The position numbers were made by a program, and so were the translations under genes. The notes beneath the pieces were generated by a model. It saw only the letters and a list, made by a program, of their open reading frames with translations. It was not told the DNA's origin and made no database searches. DNA of 64,000 nt from Nonomuraea sp. MG754425 (lineage in GTDB: Bacteria > Actinomycetota > Actinomycetes > Streptosporangiales > Streptosporangiaceae): positions 50,220-114,219 of the forward strand of contig NZ_SSXE01000031.1 of assembly GCF_021699195.1 (NCBI RefSeq), read 5' to 3'. Of this stretch, positions 52,265-59,067 are shown in pieces (positions within the stretch are counted from its first letter, which is position 1; every line of letters begins with the position of its first letter).

Positions 52265-53148
52265 GCCGGCACCCACGGGTTCGCCAGCGAGTCGAAGAAA
52301 CCGGTGACCACGGCGTGGTAGGCCACGGGACGCTCCTCCTGGAGGTGATGGGACACGTGGTCCATGATGTGCAGGTTGCCCCGCTGGACCATGCGGGCCA
52401 GCATGAGCGGGTAGTCGGGGGTCAGGAAGGCGTCGTTCATGCCCCAGACGAACAGCGCGGGGGCCCGCACCTGACCGAGTTCCCTGGTCAGGTCCTGCCA
52501 CTCGCCGCGCGGCGAGTCCGACATCGCGGCCAGCTCCCGCTCCTGCGGGTCGAGGCTCTGCTCGTAGCGCAGGTCGAGCGTCGAGTCCGGGAGCCGGTCG
52601 GCGTCGTACCACTCCAGGCTGGTGATGAGCCGGCGCATCTTCTCGCGGGTCGGCCCCTCACCGCCGTAGTAGGCGTCGCGGGCGGCGCGGCCGCGGTGGC
52701 CGTTCTCGGGCAGCGGGGCGAGCGGGCCGTAGAACACCGGCATGCTGCCGGTGACGACCAGCGAGCGCACCCGCTCGGGGTAGCGGGCCGCCAGGCACAG
52801 CGCGATGGTGCCGCCCCAGGAGTTGCAGACGAAGTCGGCCTGCTGCACGCCGAGCGTGTCCATGAGCGCGACCGTCTTCTTCGCGTGGAAGTCCCACATC
52901 GGGCCGCTGATCCGGCACTTGTCCGACCTGCCGTACTGCAGGATGTCGACGATGAGGCAGCGGCGGTCGGCGGCGAAGAGCGGCGCCACCGGGCCGAAGT
53001 CGCTCCATCCGGTGCAGCCGGGGCCGCCGCCGTGCAGGAAGATCGTGTCGCTGCCCGTCCCCATGTCGAGGTAGTGGTATTTGACGCCGTCGGCGTCGGC
53101 GTACGAGCCGTTCGGAGGTGGCAAGGCGAGCCCCTTTCGGTGGTTCAT
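52261..53148 (-). CDS. Alpha/beta hydrolase, second of the operon
   Basis: A 295-residue hydrolase. FLHGGGPGCTGWSDF is the oxyanion region typical of meta-cleavage hydrolases, FVCNSWGGTIAL gives the Ser near residue 110, VWGMNDAF carries the Asp and MDHVSHHLQEERP carries the His. It overlaps the M20-like gene by ATGA and the small peptide gene by GTGA. With a second hydrolase next to it, the two may act on different intermediates. Confidence 0.85.
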   Translation of the reverse strand: MNHRKGLALPPPNGSYADADGVKYHYLDMGTGSDTIFLHGGGPGCTGWSDFGPVAPLFAADRRCLIVDILQYGRSDKCRISGPMWDFHAKKTVALMDTLGVQQADFVCNSWGGTIALCLAARYPERVRSLVVTGSMPVFYGPLAPLPENGHRGRAARDAYYGGEGPTREKMRRLITSLEWYDADRLPDSTLDLRYEQSLDPQERELAAMSDSPRGEWQDLTRELGQVRAPALFVWGMNDAFLTPDYPLMLARMVQRGNLHIMDHVSHHLQEERPVAYHAVVTGFFDSLANPWVPA

Positions 53149-54431
53149 GCGAGGATCTCGGCGTGGTCCCGGGTGGTGGTGTCCACCGCGACCCGCACCA
53201 GCAGTTCACACAGGCGGCGCATGGCCCGGACGTCCACGGTGTTCATGCCGAGGGCGAAGTCGGTGGTGGTGTGCGCGGCCTTCGGCATGCCGACGCGGGC
53301 GGTGGGGATGCCGCGGGCCCGCAGGATGTTGGCGTCGGTGGCGCCGCTGTTGTCCGGCACGGGCGCGTGCGGACGGGCGGAGACCCGCTCCCAGGCGCGC
53401 ACCGTGCTGCGCACCACCCAGTCCTCCGGCGGCGTGCTGCTCCCGGGCACGGCCAGGACGAGCTCGACCGTCAGGGCCGGATCCAGCCCGCGGACGAACG
53501 CGGCCAGCTCCCGCTTCACCTCCAGCGGGGCGGCGCCGGGCGCGATGCGCAGGTCCAGCCGGATCCGGCAGGCCGCCGGCGTGACGGCGAGCATGCGCTC
53601 CCAGCCGCCCGCGATGGAGCCGATGATCCCCTGCGGCGCGGCCGTGGCCGTCCGGTGCCGCTCCGGATATCCGGCCAGCCACCGTTCGAGCTGGACGACG
53701 ACCTCGGCGGCGGTGACGATCGGGTTCGCGTACGGCAGCCGGTGCCGGCTCCCCGCGTACGTGTGGATGCCGGGCACGACGATCTCGAACCAGCACAGGC
53801 CGACCTCGTCGTGCGCGACGAAGTCACCCGGCTTGGCGATCACCGCGCGGTCGGCCTGCCAGCCGCGTTCCAGCAGGAACGAGCAGCCGGCGCCCTGCCC
53901 GGTGTTGGCCCGGCCGCGCGCGTCGATCGCGTTGGTCGGCATGCCGCCCGCCCCGAAGGCCAGCAGCAGGTCACCGCGGAGCCGGGGGCCGGCCGCCGCC
54001 AGCGCCTCGCCCGCCACCAGGACGCACGCCGCGTGGCCCTTGGGGTTGCCCGCGCCGAGGCCGGTGACGTAGGGGCCCTCGCAGGTCGCCTCGGCGCGCA
54101 TGTCCGGGCGCAGTTCCGGGCCGATCCACGGCAGGTCCAGCTCGGGATCACCCGTCGTGAGCGTGTCGATCGGGGCGTACAGCATGAGGTCGGGGCCGCT
54201 GCCGTCGCCGCGGATCCGGCCGACCGCGTTGGCCTGCCCGTCGTCGATGCGCTGGAAGTGCGCCTCGACGCCCGCCGCCGCCATCCGGTCGGTCAACCGG
54301 CGGGCCAGCGGCGCCTCGCCGCCGGTGGGGCTGGCGATCGAGGTCACCTCCACGGCGGCCGCGCGCAGGCGCTCCTCGGTGACGTGCGCCAGCGCGGCCA
54401 GGACGACGCGCTCCCGCTCCTCAGCGGTCAT
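53145..54431 (-). CDS. M20-peptidase-like protein without metal ligands
   Basis: A 428-residue protein with the two-domain M20 layout, including the dimerisation segment near HTYAGSRHRLPYANPIV. The metal site is not preserved: the GHxD motif is APID (His replaced by Pro87, Asp89 kept), the bridging Asp is Asn129 in GAGNPKG, and the Glu-Glu pair is GAGGM at about 160-164. Two of the remaining positions (Asp89 and the final His in KAAHTTTDF) stay. I infer a protein that no longer binds two zinc ions. Overlaps of 4 nt on both sides place it firmly in the operon. Confidence 0.75.
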   Translation of the reverse strand: MTAEERERVVLAALAHVTEERLRAAAVEVTSIASPTGGEAPLARRLTDRMAAAGVEAHFQRIDDGQANAVGRIRGDGSGPDLMLYAPIDTLTTGDPELDLPWIGPELRPDMRAEATCEGPYVTGLGAGNPKGHAACVLVAGEALAAAGPRLRGDLLLAFGAGGMPTNAIDARGRANTGQGAGCSFLLERGWQADRAVIAKPGDFVAHDEVGLCWFEIVVPGIHTYAGSRHRLPYANPIVTAAEVVVQLERWLAGYPERHRTATAAPQGIIGSIAGGWERMLAVTPAACRIRLDLRIAPGAAPLEVKRELAAFVRGLDPALTVELVLAVPGSSTPPEDWVVRSTVRAWERVSARPHAPVPDNSGATDANILRARGIPTARVGMPKAAHTTTDFALGMNTVDVRAMRRLCELLVRVAVDTTTRDHAEILA

Positions 54432-55372
54432 GCCGTCCGCCCGGGGTCGATCACCGCGACCCCCATGCCGGTCAGCCATTCCGGCATCGGCTCGTACGCC
54501 AGCGTGCGGCCGGGCCGGAAGCCGCAGGCCGCGGCCATGGCGAGCCAGCTCCGCAGTTCCTGGGCGCCGTTGCCCGCCGACTCCTCGATCTGCTCCGTGC
54601 TCAGCCGGCCGTAGCGCTCCAGGTCGCCCTGCTCCAGCGCGGCCAGGAACTCCTCGTCGAACTCGGGGTAGATGGTGGGCCGCGCCGCGGTGATGATCTC
54701 GCGCCGGCGGCGGTCGTAGCGCTCCCAGTCGCCGCGGCCGTTGAGCCACGCCTCCACCAGGAACTCCTCGTCCTCGCCGGCCGGATCCTGCCAGCGGCTG
54801 GGCCACGGCAGCCGGTGCGACAGGCCGCCGGAGGCGATGACGGCGACGCGCAGCTCACCGGGCAGCGCGGCCACGGCGGCGGCGAGGTTGCGGCCGAGTT
54901 CGACGCAGCGGGAGACCAGCGGCAGCGGCGTGGCGAAGACGTTGACCACCAGCGGGATCACCGGCACGTCCAGGTCGCGCAGGAGGTACTGGACGGCGTG
55001 GCTCTGGCCGTGGTCGATCTGCAGCCTGGCGGAGATCGCCACCTCGGTGCCCGCCGCGGTCAGGTGCTCGGCGAGCGCCTGCGCGACCTCCGGGCGGGTG
55101 CGCTGCGGCCCCGACGGCGTGCCGGCCTCGCCGCTGGCGATCACCTCGCCCACGCCGAGGGTGAAGGCGGGGATGAGGTCCAGCCAGAAGCCGCGGAAGT
55201 GGTTCGAGCCGATGATGATCGCCACGTCCGGCCGGGCCTGCGCGAGGGCGTCGCGCGCCGCGCCGAGCGCGTCGCGGAACCGCTCGGCGCGGTCCCTGTG
55301 CCGGACCTGCTCCCAGTGGGTGTTCATGAGCGTCGAGTGCGAGGCACCCACGCCCAGGACGATCCCGGCCAT
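54428..55372 (-). CDS. mhpB: Class III extradiol ring-cleavage dioxygenase (MhpB-like)
   Basis: A 314-residue LigB-superfamily enzyme, the same length as E. coli MhpB. The iron ligands and catalytic residues can be seen: His12 in GASHST, His58 in GSNHF, Asp120-His121 in QIDHGQ and His186 in ASGGLSHRL; VNVFATPLP and EFDEEFLAALEQGDLE also match MhpB. It opens a catechol-like ring next to a hydroxyl. The exact substrate may be a catechol or a dihydroxypyridine. AAGGAG precedes the ATG. Confidence 0.88.
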   Translation of the reverse strand: MAGIVLGVGASHSTLMNTHWEQVRHRDRAERFRDALGAARDALAQARPDVAIIIGSNHFRGFWLDLIPAFTLGVGEVIASGEAGTPSGPQRTRPEVAQALAEHLTAAGTEVAISARLQIDHGQSHAVQYLLRDLDVPVIPLVVNVFATPLPLVSRCVELGRNLAAAVAALPGELRVAVIASGGLSHRLPWPSRWQDPAGEDEEFLVEAWLNGRGDWERYDRRRREIITAARPTIYPEFDEEFLAALEQGDLERYGRLSTEQIEESAGNGAQELRSWLAMAAACGFRPGRTLAYEPMPEWLTGMGVAVIDPGRTA

Positions 55373-55390
55373 GCTCTTGCTCCTTCGTGG

Positions 55391-56632
55391 TCAGTCGGTC
55401 GTCCGGCGGGTGACGTCCGCGACGTCCACACCTTCGGCCTTGAGGCGGTCGGCGCGTTCCTCGGTGACGTCCTCGGCGAGCTTGCGCCACTGCAGCAGGG
55501 AGTCGTCGGGGCGGTACAGACGCTCCGGCGGGGCGTCGGTGACCTCGACCATCCACTTGTCCTGGCCGGAGAACTGGCCGTGGAACAACCAGCGGACGGC
55601 GCCCAGGTACTTGGCGTAGAAGGGCAGGGTGCGCAGGCCCTTCTCGAAGTTGGCCATCACGCCGACGTACAGGTGGTTGCCCGCGTCGACCGGGACGTAG
55701 AACTCGTAGTGGATGAAGTTCGGGTACACGATGCGCAGCACGCCCGGCATGCTCACCGAGGCGAAGCCGGGGAAGTCCTCGGCGGCGATGGCCGGGTTGA
55801 CCTCGCGGTGGCTGCCGGTGTTGCCGATGTTGGCGACTTCCTTCGGCGGCTTCATCTTGAACCAGGCCTGGTTGTTCCACCGGCCCAGGCCGGGGAAGTC
55901 GGCGTCCCAGTGCTGGGCCTCCTGCACCCGGTAGAGCCACCGGCCACGGCGGACGATCTTCGTCTCGTTCCAGACCGGCATCGCCTTGAACAGCCGCCAG
56001 AGGGCGGTGCGGTGCAGGTACTTGGCGTGTCCCTCGTCGTAGCCGTTCTCGCAGGCGAAGCGCCAGTTGCCCTCGCGGGCCTGGATGCGCGCCCCGATCA
56101 CGGCCGGGTTGTCGCGCAGTTCCTCGGGAAGCTGGTCGTCGATGGGCGGGGCGTCCTCGCCGTCACCGACGAAGATCCACACCATGCCGAGGCGCTCCTC
56201 GACCTCGTAGGTGGGCTGCGTCACCTTGCGGCAGATCGGCGAAGCCGGGCCGTCGGTGATCGCGGCCACGAGGTCGCCGGTGTCCAGGTCGAACGTCCAT
56301 CCGTGGTACGGGCACGAGATCGTGCCGGGGAACTGCTGGTTGCCGTAGCTGAGCGGCACGCCCCGGTGCGGGCAGCGGTCCTTCAGCGCGTACGCCCTGC
56401 CGCCGTCCCTGATGACCACGATGCGCTCGCCGAGCAGGGTGATCGCCTTGGGCTTGCCGGTGATGTGCGAGGAGAACGCCACCGGGTACCAGTAACCGCG
56501 AAACCCGCTGGCGGCCGCCTGGTAGTGCGGCCAGCTCGACCAGTCCTGCCGGCCCGGCAACCTGCCGCGCCGCGAGGGCCGCCGCCTGGCGTTCCCACCC
56601 GTCGAGGGCGGGGCGCCCGCATCCGCCGTCAA
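55391..56632 (-). CDS. Rieske non-haem iron oxygenase, large subunit
   Basis: A 413-residue oxygenase. The Rieske cluster ligands are Cys87/His89 in CPHRGVP and Cys107/His110 in CPYHGW. The mononuclear iron motif is NGYDEGHAKYLH with His202 and His207. No small subunit gene is beside it, so it is a homo-oligomeric alpha-only type, which often attacks phenyl acids, N-methyl or O-methyl groups or ring carbons. The TTG start at 56632 has a strong GGAGGCG site. First gene of the operon; its electron donors are encoded opposite. Confidence 0.92.
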   Translation of the reverse strand: MTADAGAPPSTGGNARRRPSRRGRLPGRQDWSSWPHYQAAASGFRGYWYPVAFSSHITGKPKAITLLGERIVVIRDGGRAYALKDRCPHRGVPLSYGNQQFPGTISCPYHGWTFDLDTGDLVAAITDGPASPICRKVTQPTYEVEERLGMVWIFVGDGEDAPPIDDQLPEELRDNPAVIGARIQAREGNWRFACENGYDEGHAKYLHRTALWRLFKAMPVWNETKIVRRGRWLYRVQEAQHWDADFPGLGRWNNQAWFKMKPPKEVANIGNTGSHREVNPAIAAEDFPGFASVSMPGVLRIVYPNFIHYEFYVPVDAGNHLYVGVMANFEKGLRTLPFYAKYLGAVRWLFHGQFSGQDKWMVEVTDAPPERLYRPDDSLLQWRKLAEDVTEERADRLKAEGVDVADVTRRTTD

Positions 56633-56883
56633 TGTCGCCTCCGTGTGATGTGTCAGGCAAAGGTGCGCGGCGCCCCTGATGCGGCGCTCGCTCGGTGCAC
56701 GCAGTCCACCACCAGGGGCGGTGTACGGGACAGCAGGTCATCCCGCCCAGCGGACCGGCGGCCCGATCACCAGTGCGGTTCCGGTCAGCGGTCCGCGGAC
56801 TGCGGGTTCCCGGCGTCCGGCTGTGTAGCTTCCGTGGCCTGAAGCCGGCACGCCGGCGCGTGGGCCGACCATCGGGAGACAAG
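56633..56883. promoter_or_regulatory. Shared control region of the Rieske operon and its electron chain
   Basis: A 251-bp gap between the divergent Rieske oxygenase and reductase genes. It contains CGGGA/TCCCG arms near 56727-56750 and several GGTCCG-type stretches but no single convincing operator. Both promoters must lie here and they are likely coregulated. Confidence 0.4.
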
Positions 56884-57879
56884 GTGGAACCAGCGGACAT
56901 CGGGTCCGAGTTCGAGACCGACATCATGATCATCGGGGCGGGGCCGACCGGGCTCTACGGCGCCTACTGCGCCGGCTTCCGCGGCCTGCGAACCGTGGTG
57001 GTGGACGCGCTGCCGCAGGTCGGTGGGCAGATTTCGGCGCTGTACCCGGAAAAGCAGGTACGCGACGTCGCGGGCGTCCCGTCGTTGACCGGGCGGGCTC
57101 TGGTGCAGGCGCTGCACACCCAGGCGGCGACGTACGAGCCGGTCTGGCTGCTGGGCAGGCAGGCCGTCGGCCTGCGGCGCCGCGCCGACGGCCGCCCGGT
57201 CGTGGACCTGTCCGACGGCACCTCCGTCACGACGGGCGCCGTCGTCCTGACCGCGGGCATCGGCACCCCCACGCCGCGCCCGCTGCCCGGCTGCGAGGAG
57301 TGGATCGGCAGGGGGCTGTCGTACTTCGTGCCCGACCTGTCGGCGCACACCGGCCACGAGGTGATCGTCCTCGGCGGCGGAGACAGCGCCGTCGACTGGG
57401 CCCTGGCGCTGGAGCCGCTGGCCAAGTCGGTCACGCTGGTGCACCGCCGGGCCGCCTTCCGCGCCCACGCGGCGAGCCTGGCCAGCGCCCGCGCGAGCGA
57501 CATCGCCATCATCACCGACGCCCACGTGCTGTCCCTGGCCGGGGCGGACCGGGTCGAGCGGGTGCACCTGCGCAGGCGCGGCGAAGCGGACAGCACGCTG
57601 CCCGCCGACTCCGTCATCGCGGCGCTCGGGTTCGTCAGCGACCTCGGCCCGCTCGCCGGGTGGGGGCTGGAGCTGCGCGGACGGTCCGTCCTCGTGGACC
57701 AGCGCATGCGCACCAACCTGCCGGGCGTCTACGCGGCGGGCGACCTGACCGAGTACGACGGCAAGGTCCGCCTCATGTCGGTCGGGTTCGGCGAGGTCGC
57801 CACCGCCGTCAACAACGCGGCCGTCGAACTCGACCCCGGCCTGCCCCTCTTCCCCGGCCACTCCACCGAAGCCGCCTGA
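56884..57879 (+). CDS. Ferredoxin-NADP reductase, thioredoxin-reductase fold
   Basis: A 331-residue FAD/NAD(P) protein. The FAD motif is IIGAGPTGLYGAYCAGFRG, VGGQISALYPEKQVRDVAG is the family-specific loop, the NADP motif is VLGGGDSAVDWAL, and AAGDLTEY is the second FAD site. The CxxC of thioredoxin reductase is absent, as expected for FNR. It feeds electrons to the ferredoxin gene 26 nt downstream and so to the Rieske oxygenase. GTG 56884 follows GGAGAC. Confidence 0.9.
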   Translation: MEPADIGSEFETDIMIIGAGPTGLYGAYCAGFRGLRTVVVDALPQVGGQISALYPEKQVRDVAGVPSLTGRALVQALHTQAATYEPVWLLGRQAVGLRRRADGRPVVDLSDGTSVTTGAVVLTAGIGTPTPRPLPGCEEWIGRGLSYFVPDLSAHTGHEVIVLGGGDSAVDWALALEPLAKSVTLVHRRAAFRAHAASLASARASDIAIITDAHVLSLAGADRVERVHLRRRGEADSTLPADSVIAALGFVSDLGPLAGWGLELRGRSVLVDQRMRTNLPGVYAAGDLTEYDGKVRLMSVGFGEVATAVNNAAVELDPGLPLFPGHSTEAA

Positions 57880-57904
57880 ACCACCATCCGTTAGGGGAGA
57901 AGAC

Positions 57905-58246
57905 ATGAGCTACGTCATCGGCCCGGCCTGCATCGACGTCAACGACCGCGCGTGCATGGACGTCTGCCCGGTCGACTGCATCTACGAAGGCGGCCGCAAG
58001 AGCTACATCAACCCGGCCGAGTGCATCGACTGCGGAGCCTGCGAGCCGGAGTGCCCGGTCGACGCGATCTTCGTGGACCGGTCGGCGCGCGGCGACGACA
58101 CCCGCACGCTGTTCGTGGAGGACTCCCGCAACTTCTTCCTGACCGTGCTGCCGGGCCGGACGACGCCGCTCGGCGAGCCGGGCGGCTCCGGCAAGGTGGG
58201 CGCCCTGTACACGGACACCGAACTGGTCACCGGCTACGAGAGCTGA
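57905..58246 (+). CDS. fdxA: Seven-iron ferredoxin (3Fe-4S/4Fe-4S)
   Basis: A 113-residue ferredoxin. Cysteines 9, 17, 21 and 25 (CIDVNDRACMDVCPVDC) and 40, 43, 46 and 50 (CIDCGACEPECP) form two cluster sites; the spacing Cys-x7-Cys of the first site fits a 3Fe-4S cluster. Residues 60-113 are the usual C-terminal extension. It follows the reductase and completes a private electron chain for the Rieske oxygenase. A strong hairpin ends the unit. Confidence 0.93.
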   Translation: MSYVIGPACIDVNDRACMDVCPVDCIYEGGRKSYINPAECIDCGACEPECPVDAIFVDRSARGDDTRTLFVEDSRNFFLTVLPGRTTPLGEPGGSGKVGALYTDTELVTGYES

Positions 58247-58278
58247 AAGGCCGGGCCCCGCGCGGGGGCCCGGCCTTT
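58246..58278. terminator. Strong bidirectional terminator
   Basis: AAAGGCCGGGCCCC (58246-58259) pairs exactly with GGGGCCCGGCCTTT (58265-58278) around a 5-nt loop and is flanked by T residues. It overlaps the ferredoxin stop and stands 3 nt before the convergent enoyl-CoA hydratase stop. Confidence 0.85.
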
Positions 58279-58280
58279 TG

Positions 58281-59051
58281 TCATCGCCCGGTGAACCGGG
58301 CCTCGCGCCTGTCCAGGAACGCCTGCAGCCCCTCGGCCGCGTCATCGGTGTGGATCAGCTCCATGACCGCCGCGCGCTCCCCTTCCAGGGCCTGCTCGAT
58401 CGGCAGGCCGTAACCCTCGTCCACGATCCGCTTGAGCATGCCGATGGTCCGGGTCGGCTTGGCGGCGAGCGTGTCCGCGTGCCGGGCCACCACCTGGTCG
58501 AAATCCTCGCCCGCCACGACGTCCACCAGCCCCAGCCGCAGCGCCTCCGTGGCGGTCAGCCGGGCGCCTTCGATCATCAGCAGCTTGGCCCGGTGCGGGC
58601 CGAGCAGGCGGGGCAGTCGCTGGCTGCCGCCCGCGCCGGGGAACAGCCCCAGGTTCATCTCGGGAAAGCCGAACGTGGCCGGCTCGGCCAGGATCCGCAG
58701 GTCGCAGGCGAGCGCCAGTTCGGCGCCGCCGCCCAGCGCGTGACCGTTCATCGCGGCGATGACGGGCTTGGGCGCCAGTTCCAGCAGCCGCTGCACCTCG
58801 ATCCAGCGGCGCATCCGCACGTGGTTGGCCTCGGACAGGTCCCGCATCACGGCGATGTCGGCACCGGCGACGAAGAAGCGGCCCGTCCCGGTGATGACGA
58901 CGCAGCGCACCTCCGGGTCCTCGGCCAGCCTCGGGACCAGGTCGAGGAACTCCTCGATCATCGCCGGGTCCACGGCGTTGGCCGGCGGCCGGTCGATGAC
59001 GACCGTCGCGACCCCGCCTTCGTACCGCACTTCCAGCACTGATCTCGTCAT
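58281..59051 (-). CDS. Enoyl-CoA hydratase/isomerase
   Basis: A 256-residue crotonase. VIDRPPANAVD and FVAGADIAVM line the CoA site, and NGHALGGGAELALACDLRI with FGFPEMNLGLFPGAGGSQRLPR contains the two acidic catalytic positions (Glu in FPEM and the Gly-Gly region). It hydrates or isomerises an unsaturated acyl-CoA, possibly from a side chain or a ring-opened product. Preceded by a CoA-transferase gene 16 nt upstream in the same operon. Confidence 0.88.
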   Translation of the reverse strand: MTRSVLEVRYEGGVATVVIDRPPANAVDPAMIEEFLDLVPRLAEDPEVRCVVITGTGRFFVAGADIAVMRDLSEANHVRMRRWIEVQRLLELAPKPVIAAMNGHALGGGAELALACDLRILAEPATFGFPEMNLGLFPGAGGSQRLPRLLGPHRAKLLMIEGARLTATEALRLGLVDVVAGEDFDQVVARHADTLAAKPTRTIGMLKRIVDEGYGLPIEQALEGERAAVMELIHTDDAAEGLQAFLDRREARFTGR

Positions 59052-59067
59052 GGACGGCTCCTCCCCT

